41,789 nucleotides of DNA from positions 1 to 41,789 of the forward strand of contig CAKKPE010000064.1 in NCBI GenBank assembly GCA_919901565.1. The letters are read 5' to 3'. The position numbers were made by a program, and so were the translations under genes. The stretch comes from a bacterium. GTDB lineage: Bacteria > CG2-30-53-67. Under the pieces are notes generated by a model that was not told the origin of the DNA, did no database searches, and was given only the letters and a program-made list of their open reading frames with translations. Each line of letters begins with the position of its first letter. Position 1 is the stretch's first letter. Of this stretch, positions 1 to 8,387 are shown in pieces.

Positions 1-5
1 AAACC

Positions 6-47
6 GGACATTCCTATTTTGGTAAGAATAGGACATTTCTATTTTGG
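6..47. repeat. 17-bp direct repeat pair at the left edge
   Basis: Two copies of GGACATTYCTATTTTGG (6-22 and 31-47) differ at one base and start 25 bp apart. Tandem terminal repeats of this kind occur at the ends of IS21-like and related insertion sequences, so this may be the right end of an element lying mostly outside the window. Alternatively the repeats are binding sites for a regulator of the promoter immediately downstream. The sequence alone does not decide between these. Confidence 0.4.
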
Positions 48-70
48 CTTTACATCCCTTTGCTAACACA

Positions 71-99
71 TTGACTCGGTTATTCAAATAAGGTATGAT
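71..99 (+). promoter_or_regulatory. sigma-70 promoter for the glycosyltransferase-epimerase operon
   Basis: TTGACT (71-76) is followed after exactly 17 bp by TATGAT (94-99). Each hexamer differs from consensus at one base. Transcription should start near 106, leaving a leader of about 130 nt before the ATG at 238. Confidence 0.7.
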
Positions 100-237
100 T
101 CCACGTTACAGTTAAATTGATTATGGGCAGGGTAAAATACGTAAGATATCATTTAGTTACAAGAAAAACCCGTGACAAGGCCTGCCGCTGTTCCCTGAGG
201 TTTGACCGATCTAATCCAAATCGGGCATTTAATTTAT

Positions 238-2859
238 ATGTATAGAGTGAATATCATCATCATGACGGTTGTTGCTGCATTGACCATCAGTCTTTGGGCG
301 TTTCTTAACCGTCCCGAAAAAGAACCGTCATGGCCGGATAAAATCCAGGGATTTTCCTTCTCTCCAATGAGGGCGAATCAGGACCCGTTCCTTGGGATCA
401 TGCCTACGGCCAAGGAAATTTCAGAAGATCTGGCTCTTCTGGCGGGCAAGACGCATGCCGTACGGACCTACACGGTTGACGGTGTTCTTGCCGAGGTGCC
501 GGCCTTGGCCCATAACTACGGGATCAACGTCTCCCTGGGGGCGTGGATCAGCCAGGATCTCGAAAAAAACGAGATGGAGATTGAAGCATTAATCCGTATT
601 GCCCGGGAGAGCGTCAATGTCGTGAGAGTCACAGTGGGAAATGAGGCGATTCTCCGGGGGGACGTCCCTGTTGAATTAATGATCAAGTATCTTGACCGGG
701 TCCGGGCGGCGCTGACCATCCCGGTCAGCACGGCAGAACCCTGGCATGTCTGGATCAAGCACCCCGAACTTGGCGCCCACGTGGATTTTATAGCAGCACA
801 CATGCTCCCTTACTGGGAAGGTGTTCATCTTGATACGGCCATTGACTATGTGGTCGAACGCACCAACGAACTGAAGGCTGCTTTCCCCGGGAAGCCTATC
901 GTACTTGCCGAAGTGGGCTGGCCCAGCAATGGCCGCACCCGCAAGTCCGCGGTGGCTACAGAATCCAACGAGGCTATTTTCCTGCGCCAATTTCTGGCCA
1001 GGGCACAAAAGGAAAAATACACCTACTATATTATGGAAGCATTCGATCAGCCCTGGAAGCGGACCTCCGAAGGGGCGGTGGGGGCCTACTGGGGTGTCTA
1101 CGACGTGGAACGCCGGCCCAAATTTGCCTTTACGGCCCCGATCGTCAAGATTCCAGAGTGGCATCTTCTGGCAGGCATCTCCGTGCTGGTTGCCGCTATC
1201 ACATTCGCCATTCTGCTGACGGACAGCAGGACCCTGAGCAGACGGGGCCGTAGTTTTCTTGCCGTTGTGGCCTACGCCGCTGCTACGGCCGCGGTTTGGA
1301 TCATCTATGATTATATGAACCAGTACATGACTGCCGTGACTGTAACCGTGGGGATCCTTCTTGCCATCGGGATGGTCGGGGTCATCCTGATATTGCTGAC
1401 CGAGGCCCATGAATGGGCCGAAGCGCTGTGGGTCACCGGACGGCGCCGTGCATTTACCCCGGCCCAGCCTGACATGAAGGATCTGCCCAAGGTTTCAATC
1501 CATCTCCCCACCTACAATGAACCTCCAGCCATGGTCATAGAGACGCTGAATGCCCTGGCAGCACAGGATTACCCGGACTACGAAGTGCTCATCATCGACA
1601 ACAACACAAAAGACCCCGGGGTTTGGCAGCCCGTGGAGGCGCACTGCCAAGCGCTGGGTGCACGCTTCCGGTTCTTTCATTTAGATCAATTGTCCGGATT
1701 CAAGGCGGGCGCCTTGAACTACGCCCTGGCCCATACAGCCCGGGATGCATCCATTGTGGCCGTGATCGATAGCGATTACATGGTGGCCCCGTCATGGCTC
1801 AGGGATTTTGTTCCGCAATTCTCACGTGCAAGCCTTGCCATCGCGCAGGCGCCTCAGGACTACCGTGACGATCGCGCGAGTATTTTTAAAGCGATGTGTT
1901 ACGCGGAATACAAAGGTTTCTTTCACATCGGCATGGTCACGCGCAACGAACGCAATGCAATCATCCAGCATGGAACCATGACCCTGGTGCGAAGGAACGT
2001 TTTGGAAGAAGTCGGCGGCTGGGCCGAGTGGTGCATTACCGAAGACGCTGAACTGGGTCTCCGTATATTTGAAAAGGGTTATGAGGCCACCTACAACCCG
2101 CAAGGCTACGGCAAAGGGTTGATGCCCGATACATTCATTGACTATAAGAAGCAGCGTTTCCGATGGGCCTATGGCGCCATCCAGATTATGCGCCGTCATG
2201 CCAGAGCTCTGCTTGGATTCAGGAAAAGCAGCCTGACTTATGGTCAGCGGTATCATTTTATTGCCGGATGGCTCCCCTGGCTGGGTGACGGCGCGAATTT
2301 ATTTTTTACTTTTGGCGCCCTGGCCTGGTCAGCAGCCATGATCATCGCCCCTAAACTTGTGGACCCTCCTCTGGTGATTTTTGCAGTACTCCCTATGTCT
2401 CTGTTCTTCTTCAAGGTAGCCAAGATGATCTATCTTTACCGTGTGAAGGTAGGTGCAACAGTCAAGCAGACCTTTTCCGCAGCACTCGCAGGCCTTGCAT
2501 TGTCGCATACCATCGCCAAGGCGGTTATCGTGGGGTTTGCCACGACCCGAGAGCCCTTTCTTAGAACACCGAAAATGGCAAGTGCCCAGGTTCTGATAAA
2601 AGCGGTAGCCGCAGTGTGGGAGGAATTCATGCTGATGCTTCTGCTCTGGATGTCGGCAGGAACCATCGCCTACATGCAGGGTTATGACTCCAGGGACATC
2701 TTCCTGTGGACCATTGTGCTGATCATACAATCGGTGCCCTATCTTGCATCGTTTATCATGTCCCTGATCAGCGGGTTGCCGGGATTGCCGTCGGATGTCA
2801 TTAACAGCCCAGGCGCTGCAAAGATTTCAGCAGTCAGCGCATCTGCTAACTTGAAATAA
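238..2859 (+). CDS. membrane GH17-GT2 fusion, NdvB-like beta-glucan glucosyltransferase
   Basis: Bifunctional membrane protein (873 aa from this ATG) predicted to make and trim a beta-glucan at the inner membrane. An N-terminal membrane anchor is followed by a glycoside hydrolase family 17 domain (about residues 35-310). Its two expected glutamates are visible: E136 in VGNEA (acid/base) and E225 in AEVGWPS (nucleophile). Two further membrane segments lead into a GT2 synthase domain (about 410-710) with D511/D513 in the DxD motif, ITED ending at D603, and the processive-synthase signature QRFRW (Q639, R642, W643). Several C-terminal membrane helices follow. This is the architecture of NdvB/NdvC-type beta-1,3/1,6-glucan synthases. 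The start is uncertain: an in-frame TTG lies at 202 and an ATG at 262, and none has a good Shine-Dalgarno. The epimerase follows 29 bp downstream and could supply the UDP-sugar. Confidence 0.85.
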   Translation: MYRVNIIIMTVVAALTISLWAFLNRPEKEPSWPDKIQGFSFSPMRANQDPFLGIMPTAKEISEDLALLAGKTHAVRTYTVDGVLAEVPALAHNYGINVSLGAWISQDLEKNEMEIEALIRIARESVNVVRVTVGNEAILRGDVPVELMIKYLDRVRAALTIPVSTAEPWHVWIKHPELGAHVDFIAAHMLPYWEGVHLDTAIDYVVERTNELKAAFPGKPIVLAEVGWPSNGRTRKSAVATESNEAIFLRQFLARAQKEKYTYYIMEAFDQPWKRTSEGAVGAYWGVYDVERRPKFAFTAPIVKIPEWHLLAGISVLVAAITFAILLTDSRTLSRRGRSFLAVVAYAAATAAVWIIYDYMNQYMTAVTVTVGILLAIGMVGVILILLTEAHEWAEALWVTGRRRAFTPAQPDMKDLPKVSIHLPTYNEPPAMVIETLNALAAQDYPDYEVLIIDNNTKDPGVWQPVEAHCQALGARFRFFHLDQLSGFKAGALNYALAHTARDASIVAVIDSDYMVAPSWLRDFVPQFSRASLAIAQAPQDYRDDRASIFKAMCYAEYKGFFHIGMVTRNERNAIIQHGTMTLVRRNVLEEVGGWAEWCITEDAELGLRIFEKGYEATYNPQGYGKGLMPDTFIDYKKQRFRWAYGAIQIMRRHARALLGFRKSSLTYGQRYHFIAGWLPWLGDGANLFFTFGALAWSAAMIIAPKLVDPPLVIFAVLPMSLFFFKVAKMIYLYRVKVGATVKQTFSAALAGLALSHTIAKAVIVGFATTREPFLRTPKMASAQVLIKAVAAVWEEFMLMLLLWMSAGTIAYMQGYDSRDIFLWTIVLIIQSVPYLASFIMSLISGLPGLPSDVINSPGAAKISAVSASANLK

Positions 2860-2888
2860 AAATTTAATAACATTTAGGGAGAAAACAA

Positions 2889-3842
2889 ATGAAGGTTCTC
2901 GTTACGGGCGGCGCCGGATTTATCGGCAGCAATCTTGCAGAGCGTCTGATTCTTGATGGACACCAGGTTACGGTTTATGATGATCTCAGCAGCGGAAGGA
3001 TCGGAAATTTGCAGGGAGTGCAGGCCCATCCAAACTTCACCTGGGTTCAGGGGTCCATCCTGGACCGGGACCGCCTGGCTAATCTCATTCGGGAACACGG
3101 TATAGAATTCATATCTCATCAGGCCGCAAGGCCCAGTGTCTCCCGCAGCGTGGAGAACCCTCTGGCCACCAATGAAGTCAATGTCACCGGGACCCTGAAT
3201 GTGCTCAAGGCAGCGGTAGACCATAACGTTAAAAAAGTGGTCGTGGCCATTTCATCATCGGTGTATGGGGACACACCCGAACTCCCAAAGCGTGAAACCA
3301 TGCCTTATAATCCCCAATCCCCTTATGCCGTCTCCAAGGTCACCAAGGAATTATACCTGAAGGTCTTTCATGGGGTATACGGGCTTGATACGGTCGGACT
3401 ACGCTATTTCAATGTCTATGGCAGGAAGCAGGATCCAAAGTCCGATTATGCGGCGGTGATCCCAAAGTTTATTACAGCGGCCCTGAAAGGCGAAGACCTG
3501 AGCATTGAAGGCGATGGTGAACAAACCCGTGATTTCACCTATATCGATGACGTGGTGGAGGCCAATATGGCCGGGTTTACACATGACAAGGCCTCAGGCC
3601 GGTCCTTTAATATAGCGTACGGCGCCCGTATCAGTATCCTGGATCTTGCCAGGAACATCATCAAGATTACGGACTCAAGATCACAAATCATCTTCAAGCA
3701 GAAAAGAAAAGGGGATATCCGCCATTCCCTGGCAGATATCTCTTATGCCGGAGAGTACCTGGACTACAGGCCGAAATATGATCTGGAGCGAGGCCTTGCC
3801 CGGACTGTTGACTGGTACCGGGGGATTTTGTCCGGCTCCTGA
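2889..3842 (+). CDS. NAD-dependent sugar epimerase/dehydratase (UDP-glucose 4-epimerase-like)
   Basis: Extended short-chain dehydrogenase/reductase of 317 aa, the usual length for UDP-glucose 4-epimerases. The Rossmann glycine motif TGGAGFIGSN lies at residues 6-15 and binds NAD. The catalytic pair is Y146/K150 in YAVSK, preceded by SSSVYG. The start at 2889 has a good ribosome site (AGGGAGA at 2876-2882). It sits 29 bp after the GH17-GT2 gene and probably shares its promoter, so a role in making the nucleotide sugar used by that synthase is likely but inferred. Substrate specificity cannot be read from the sequence; galactose, galacturonate or another sugar is possible. Confidence 0.88.
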   Translation: MKVLVTGGAGFIGSNLAERLILDGHQVTVYDDLSSGRIGNLQGVQAHPNFTWVQGSILDRDRLANLIREHGIEFISHQAARPSVSRSVENPLATNEVNVTGTLNVLKAAVDHNVKKVVVAISSSVYGDTPELPKRETMPYNPQSPYAVSKVTKELYLKVFHGVYGLDTVGLRYFNVYGRKQDPKSDYAAVIPKFITAALKGEDLSIEGDGEQTRDFTYIDDVVEANMAGFTHDKASGRSFNIAYGARISILDLARNIIKITDSRSQIIFKQKRKGDIRHSLADISYAGEYLDYRPKYDLERGLARTVDWYRGILSGS

Positions 3843-4098
3843 TCAGACCGGAGACGGACTAACATGTCTTGAAAGCCCATTCTTCATCCTCTTCAACCTT
3901 TAAACCCGGATCCAATGACACATGTAATGTTTTTGTCAAAAAGTGTATAACAGCCTGTTTTTACAGGATTCATTCCCGTTACCATAAAATAAAATGTTTC
4001 ATTTATATTACATGCGTACCTATTTTTACGGAATGGCTTGTTCAGTCTATCTAAATAAAAACCTTTATTATCAGCATGTTATAATGTTTTACCGTTTT

Positions 4099-4114
4099 TG
4101 GCACTGGTTTTGCA
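4099..4114 (+). promoter_or_regulatory. sigma-54 promoter upstream of the small membrane protein
   Basis: TGGCAC-TGGTT-TTGCA matches the -24/-12 consensus at all but one base, with the required 10 bp between the GG and GC pairs. Transcription should start near 4125, about 75 nt before the gene at 4200. The 358-bp gap 3843-4199 holds no credible gene. It contains AT-rich dyads, including an imperfect copy of the 18-bp element seen at 4604-4721 (3995-4012, about 14 of 18 matching) and a strong half-site TGTTATAAT at 4077-4085. These are candidate enhancer sites for an NtrC-type activator. Confidence 0.82.
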
Positions 4115-4199
4115 TTATAAAATAGTCAGAAGGCTAAAAACATAAGATGACCTTAAAAATAAAATTTTAGGTCATCCAAATCAAACATGGAGGTGTAAA

Positions 4200-4538
4200 A
4201 TGAAAACCAATGAAATGGAAGTCATCAAAACAGGAATGAAGGTGGGTGCGATATTGGGCGGGATTGCTTTTCTGGTTTTTGGAATCGTTCCAGGATTCCA
4301 TTACGGCGGTTATGGGGCCTTGATGCTGATCAGCAAGATCGCTGGAGGCCCGGTCGAGGCTACCCTTGCAGTCCGTATGGTTATTGTGGTTGGAATTCTT
4401 ATCGGGACTCTGTGCCTCGGATTCATGAGCATTGTGATTGGTTCCGTGCTTGGGACGGTATCCGGATACATGGTTCATGTTCTGAGCTATCTCAAGGCAC
4501 CTGCCGATGAAGAGCATATGATAGAAGCCGAAAAATAA
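4200..4538 (+). CDS. small hypothetical membrane protein
   Basis: Not recognised as a named family. This 112-aa protein has a short charged N-terminus and a hydrophobic, glycine-rich segment at about residues 14-45. A second hydrophobic stretch at about 58-95 probably forms one or two helices. The C-terminal tail is acidic, ending EAEK. A good Shine-Dalgarno (GGAGGTG at 4191-4197) supports the ATG. It is a single transcription unit: its own sigma-54 promoter lies upstream and an intrinsic terminator directly downstream. Shared sigma-54 control with the cytochrome operon suggests a linked role, for example a membrane partner or assembly factor, but no motif supports a specific function. Confidence 0.75.
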   Translation: MKTNEMEVIKTGMKVGAILGGIAFLVFGIVPGFHYGGYGALMLISKIAGGPVEATLAVRMVIVVGILIGTLCLGFMSIVIGSVLGTVSGYMVHVLSYLKAPADEEHMIEAEK

Positions 4539-4572
4539 TACGGCTAAAAAAACATAATAAAATCGTACCTCC

Positions 4573-4604
4573 AAAGGCCCTCTATCAGAAAAGAGGGCCT
4601 TTTT
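4573..4604 (+). terminator. intrinsic terminator of the small membrane protein gene
   Basis: A 9-bp GC-rich stem AGGCCCTCT (4575-4583) pairs with AGAGGGCCT (4592-4600) across an 8-nt loop and is followed by a T tract. The first 18-bp activator-like element begins immediately after it. Confidence 0.9.
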
Positions 4605-4621
4605 GTTATTATTTTACTACA
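4604..4621. promoter_or_regulatory. 18-bp upstream activator-like element, copy 1
   Basis: TGTTATTATTTTACTACA shares 15 of 18 bases with the perfect palindrome at 4704-4721. It is centred about 209 bp upstream of the predicted sigma-54 transcription start. Proposed binding site for the NtrC-type regulator encoded at 6993-8384 (inference). Confidence 0.5.
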
Positions 4622-4632
4622 TGTAAAATATA

Positions 4633-4650
4633 TGTTATAGTTTTATTACA
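4633..4650. promoter_or_regulatory. 18-bp upstream activator-like element, copy 2
   Basis: TGTTATAGTTTTATTACA matches copy 3 at 16 of 18 bases. It starts 29 bp after copy 1 and is centred about 180 bp upstream of the predicted start. Confidence 0.55.
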
Positions 4651-4703
4651 TTCCGTGAGAAATGAGACTTCAAAAGGCTTTTCAAGGTGGTACGTAAAAA
4701 TAG

Positions 4704-4721
4704 TGTAATAATTTTATTACA
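4704..4721. promoter_or_regulatory. 18-bp upstream activator-like element, copy 3 (perfect palindrome)
   Basis: TGTAATAATTTTATTACA has 8-bp arms that are exact reverse complements around a 2-bp centre. It is centred about 109 bp upstream of the predicted sigma-54 start, a typical position for a bacterial enhancer-binding protein site. Confidence 0.65.
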
Positions 4722-4795
4722 GCAGCCCGCAAAAGGCATTCATGACTGCTTCTTAGAATATGTTAAATTTCATATACTTGGGGCTTTGAGAATAT

Positions 4796-4811
4796 TGGCA
4801 TTATTCTTGCT
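4796..4811 (+). promoter_or_regulatory. sigma-54 promoter of the multiheme cytochrome operon
   Basis: TGGCAT-TATTC-TTGCT has the obligatory GG-N10-GC spacing and an intact TTGC -12 element. Transcription should start near 4822, leaving a leader of about 55 nt. The promoter lies just upstream of a possible TTG start at 4817, which argues that the true start of the first gene is the ATG at 4877. Confidence 0.8.
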
Positions 4812-4876
4812 CATGCTTGTTCTTGATATTAAGGATAAAGTTTAACGGGACGGCAACGCAAAAAAGAGAGGTGGCC

Positions 4877-5833
4877 ATGGGATATAAAAGATTTTTTCTT
4901 TTTTTTCTTTTTTCAGCAGGGGTCTTATTTCAGGCGAACGATTTATTCTCGGACAATCTCTCCTGTCTGGTCTGCCATGGTGCACTGAAGGGTACTTACA
5001 TGACCCGGCAAGGCGTTCGGACGAGCCTTCATGTGGATGGTGAAAAATATGCCTCCTCAGTTCATGCGGATCTGGATTGCACGACGTGTCACCTCAAATA
5101 TCAGGACAACCCCCATAAATCCACGGACCAGGGGCTGGACGAAACGATCCTGGGCCTTGCCCAGGCGATTCAGAAAAAAAGCCCTGTGGACCCCGTGGCC
5201 CAGGCTGCTTGCATCCAGTGCCACAATGAAATCTATCTCGAGGTGAAAAATAGCGTTCACGGGATCAATATCTTTCAGAAGAATGAAACCGATGCGGCCC
5301 TTTGCCTGGACTGTCATGGATCTCCCCATGAAATCGTCGCTGCCGCCGGCACGAACACAGAGCGCGGTCCCTTGAAGTCAGCAGTAGCCTATGAACAGAT
5401 CGTCACCACCTGCGGAAGGTGCCATGAGCAGAAAAGCGTCTCCCTGAAATACGGCTTCAGCACCCGGATCATACAGCGCTATAACGAGAGCTTCCACGGA
5501 AAGAAATATCATCTGGGGGGTAAAAACCTTCCGGTCTGTACCACCTGTCACGGCTCACACAGTATCCGTTCTCACAAGGATCCCCAATCCCTGGTTTATG
5601 GTACAAACAAGATTACCCTCTGCAAGCAATGCCACGCAGGAGCCAATGCGGAGTTTGTGGCCGCGATTACACACAAGCCGATCGGCAAGGATAACCCCAT
5701 ACCTTATTATGCGGAAAAAGGATTGATTATTCTAACCATGGGTGTCATTGCAGGCTGTGCCCTGCACATCTTATTGCAGATCTATGCAGCCATACGCGAC
5801 GCCATTCAATATAGCAGGAGGATGTCAAGATGA
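4877..5833 (+). CDS. heptaheme periplasmic cytochrome c with C-terminal membrane anchor
   Basis: 318-aa c-type cytochrome with seven CXXCH haem-binding motifs: CLVCH, CTTCH, CIQCH, CLDCH, CGRCH, CTTCH and CKQCH. An N-terminal signal sequence (about residues 1-22) exports it, and one hydrophobic helix near the C-terminus (about 280-305) anchors it in the inner membrane. The ATG at 4877 is preferred because GAGG lies 8-11 nt upstream and the signal peptide begins there. The stop overlaps the cytochrome b start (ATGA at 5830), so the two are translationally coupled and probably form one c/b complex. That complex would pass electrons between the quinone pool and periplasmic haems. The protein is paralogous to the N-terminal half of the fusion at 8388-10085. 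The terminal acceptor is not evident. Confidence 0.9.
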   Translation: MGYKRFFLFFLFSAGVLFQANDLFSDNLSCLVCHGALKGTYMTRQGVRTSLHVDGEKYASSVHADLDCTTCHLKYQDNPHKSTDQGLDETILGLAQAIQKKSPVDPVAQAACIQCHNEIYLEVKNSVHGINIFQKNETDAALCLDCHGSPHEIVAAAGTNTERGPLKSAVAYEQIVTTCGRCHEQKSVSLKYGFSTRIIQRYNESFHGKKYHLGGKNLPVCTTCHGSHSIRSHKDPQSLVYGTNKITLCKQCHAGANAEFVAAITHKPIGKDNPIPYYAEKGLIILTMGVIAGCALHILLQIYAAIRDAIQYSRRMSR

Positions 5834-6603
5834 AACCCGAACATGACGTAACCTCACATCCAGACACTCTGCCCAAGGAAGTCGAAAGGTTCAACATTCA
5901 TTACAGGATCCAGCATGTCATCATGCTGACCTCGTTTCTTGTCCTCTTTTTTACAGGTTGGGCGCTCAAGTTCTCGGAAGTTGAAACGTCCTACTCATGG
6001 ATCCACTTCTGGGGCGGGACGAGAACCGCAGGTATCCTTCACCGCATAGCGGGGATCACCATGATTTTGGACTCTCTCTATCATGTCCTTTATTTGACAT
6101 ACCGTTTTTTCAGGGGTAAACTCCAGTGGGATCTGATCCCTGTCTGGAAGGATTTCATAGATCTCTACCAGAATATGCGTTACTTCCTGGGCTTTTCAAA
6201 AGAAAAACCCAGGTTTGGGAGGTTCACCTATTTGCAAAAGTTCGATTACTGGGCCGTGTTCTGGGGGATATTCATCATCGGGTTCTCAGGTCTCGCACTT
6301 GCATTCCCGACCAAGGCCGCCCTCTTTTTTCCGGAAGCGTCCAAGAACTGGATCTGGGAACTCATTTACATCATGCACAGCGATGAGGCCCTGCTTGCCA
6401 TTGTCTTCATTCTGTTCTGGCATTTTTACAATGAACACCTCCGTCCCGAGGTCTTTCCCATGAGTTGGGTATGGATTACAGGAAAGATATCCATGCATGA
6501 ACTCCAGCAGGAACACCCCATGGAGTTTGAGCGGTTATTCCCGGGAGCCCATGCACAAACGGTGACAAGCGAAGATGAAACGGATGAAGACAAGACTTCT
6601 TAG
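5830..6603 (+). CDS. di-haem cytochrome b-type membrane subunit (HydC/FdnI-like)
   Basis: 257-aa integral membrane cytochrome with four or five hydrophobic helices. It carries the histidines expected to ligate b haems: RIQH near residue 29, LHR near 71, YH near 83, and HSD/WHFYNEH near the C-terminus. Such subunits exchange electrons with menaquinone. The ATG overlaps the stop of the heptaheme cytochrome gene. It is strongly similar to the C-terminal half of the fused protein at 8388-10085, with shared blocks such as LPKEVER, KPRFG.FTY.QK and FPMSWVWITGKI. Its natural partner is the upstream cytochrome c. Confidence 0.88.
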   Translation: MKPEHDVTSHPDTLPKEVERFNIHYRIQHVIMLTSFLVLFFTGWALKFSEVETSYSWIHFWGGTRTAGILHRIAGITMILDSLYHVLYLTYRFFRGKLQWDLIPVWKDFIDLYQNMRYFLGFSKEKPRFGRFTYLQKFDYWAVFWGIFIIGFSGLALAFPTKAALFFPEASKNWIWELIYIMHSDEALLAIVFILFWHFYNEHLRPEVFPMSWVWITGKISMHELQQEHPMEFERLFPGAHAQTVTSEDETDEDKTS

Positions 6604-6612
6604 GGTGAATAC

Positions 6613-6969
6613 GTGAAAAAAACACTTTTAATGATTATACAAATTGCTGTCTTTATTCCCTGGATATGGCAAGGGCCGCCATCCTCTCTGGGGATTTCCA
6701 TCTCTGCCTCTGAAGCCGCTGTTGAACAGTCAACCAGGCAAGAGACTTCAGAAGTTTACGTGATCAAGGATCTGCCGTGTTTCAAGTGCCACATCTATGA
6801 AAGATTTGTTCAGGAGCCTGCGCCAGGCGTTTTCTCGCACGCCCTGCATGTTCAATTCGAGTATCACTGCAACCAATGCCACAGCTTCAGTGGTCACCGT
6901 GAGATGATCATTAATACGACATTGTGCACCTACTGCCACAAAACCGTGCCGGAACTCAAGAAACACTGA
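6613..6969 (+). CDS. small triheme periplasmic cytochrome c
   Basis: 118-aa exported protein with an N-terminal hydrophobic signal or anchor and three CXXCH motifs (CFKCH, CNQCH, CTYCH). Additional histidines could serve as axial ligands, as in cytochrome c7/c3-type shuttles. It starts with GTG at 6613, supported by AGGGTG at 6602-6607, 10 bp after the cytochrome b gene. It is likely the soluble or tethered electron carrier working with the upstream c/b pair. Confidence 0.85.
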   Translation: MKKTLLMIIQIAVFIPWIWQGPPSSLGISISASEAAVEQSTRQETSEVYVIKDLPCFKCHIYERFVQEPAPGVFSHALHVQFEYHCNQCHSFSGHREMIINTTLCTYCHKTVPELKKH

Positions 6970-6992
6970 TTCCGGGTATAGATGGATATGCC

Positions 6993-8384
6993 ATGAAGGC
7001 ACGAATTCTCTTTATTGACGACGAACTTCCCATGCGCGAGATGTTTCAGCGGCTGTTCCAGGCTTCTGAATATGAAATACTGCTGGCCGGCAATGGCATG
7101 GAAGGGCTCGATATATTCAGCAAGGAAAAGGTGCATCTTGTCATCACCGACTTCAGCATGCCGGGTATGACCGGGATGGATGTGCTCCGGGAGATCAAGG
7201 CAAGGGACCGGAATATTCCGGTTATCCTGATTACGGCATTTGCAACCATAGAAACAGCCGTAGAGGCCATCAAGGTCGGTGCATACGACTACATTACCAA
7301 ACCCTTTGACCCGGATGCCATTGAGATTACCATTAAGAACGCCCTTTCGCATAAACAACTGGTGGATGAGAATATTTTTTTGAAACAGAAGCTCAAGGAT
7401 GTGGAAACCCGTTCCGGCATCATCGGAGAGTCTCCCAAGTTAAAGGAGGTTTTCCATCTGATCGAGAAGGTCGCTCCTACGGACGCAACGGTTCTGATTC
7501 AGGGAGACAGCGGGACCGGAAAGGAACTGGTTGCCAGGAGGCTCCATGAGCTGAGTACGCGAAAAGACAATACCTTCCTGTCCATCAACTGCGGGGCGTT
7601 ACCGCTGACCCTGCTGGAGAGCGAGCTTTTCGGATATGAAAAGGGGTCCTTCACCGGGGCCACATCGTCCAAGGAAGGCCTGTTCAAGGCAGCGGACGGG
7701 GGAACTTTATTTCTGGACGAGATCGGCGATATGCCGCAGGTCCTTCAGGTCAAGCTTCTGCGTGTCCTGCAGGACAAGGAGATTCTCCCCATCGGCGGCC
7801 GAAAATCTTTTACCGTTAATGTGCGGATCCTCTCTGCCACCAACAAGAACCTGAAGGAAGAAATTGAGAAGGGGCGCTTCAGGGAAGATCTTTATTACCG
7901 CATCAATATATTTACCATAGATATTCCACCGCTCAGGGAGAGGACCGAGGATATTCCCCTTCTTCTGAATCATTTCATCAAGCGCTATAACAAGGAGTTC
8001 GGGAAGAATGTTGACCGGATATCTCCGGGACTGATGCGGTTCTTCCTGGAATACGACTGGCCTGGAAATATCCGGGAGCTTGAAAACTATGTGGAGCGCG
8101 CCATCCTCATGGCCGAAGGCAAACAGCTTGAGCTTTCTTCGATTCCCACAGATGTACAAAAGACCCCAAGAACCCCTTCTTCAGGAGAACAGGGGGATAT
8201 CCTCCCCTTCAAGGAGGCCAAGGATAATTTTGAACGGAACTATATTGTCTCCATTCTGAAGCGATACAACGGTGTTATCTCCAAGGCCGCGCGTGCGTCC
8301 CGGATTCCAAGGCCAAACTTTTATGACAAACTGAAGAAGTACGGGATTGTCCAGAACAAGAAGTCAAACGGACCGGGTCTGTAG
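6993..8384 (+). CDS. NtrC-family sigma-54-dependent response regulator
   Basis: 463-aa enhancer-binding transcription activator. The receiver domain (about 1-120) has the acidic pair D9/D10, phospho-acceptor D53 and the TKPFD lysine. The AAA+ domain (about 145-375) has Walker A GDSGTGKE (171-178), the sigma-54 contact loop GSFTGA (218-223; Ser for the usual Ala) and Walker B with D242/E243. A Fis-type helix-turn-helix lies at about 420-460. The ATG at 6993 is chosen because the receiver fold begins there. It sits 23 bp after the triheme gene and 3 bp before the fused cytochrome gene, inside the operon whose sigma-54 promoter it probably activates. The sensor kinase at 10561-12348 is the likely partner. 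Confidence 0.93.
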   Translation: MKARILFIDDELPMREMFQRLFQASEYEILLAGNGMEGLDIFSKEKVHLVITDFSMPGMTGMDVLREIKARDRNIPVILITAFATIETAVEAIKVGAYDYITKPFDPDAIEITIKNALSHKQLVDENIFLKQKLKDVETRSGIIGESPKLKEVFHLIEKVAPTDATVLIQGDSGTGKELVARRLHELSTRKDNTFLSINCGALPLTLLESELFGYEKGSFTGATSSKEGLFKAADGGTLFLDEIGDMPQVLQVKLLRVLQDKEILPIGGRKSFTVNVRILSATNKNLKEEIEKGRFREDLYYRINIFTIDIPPLRERTEDIPLLLNHFIKRYNKEFGKNVDRISPGLMRFFLEYDWPGNIRELENYVERAILMAEGKQLELSSIPTDVQKTPRTPSSGEQGDILPFKEAKDNFERNYIVSILKRYNGVISKAARASRIPRPNFYDKLKKYGIVQNKKSNGPGL

Positions 8385-8387
8385 CTG

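Noticed and set aside
676-1410. Long open frame on the minus strand across the GH17-GT2 gene
   Set aside because: It lies entirely antisense to a gene with complete catalytic motifs and shows no domain, ribosome site or promoter of its own.
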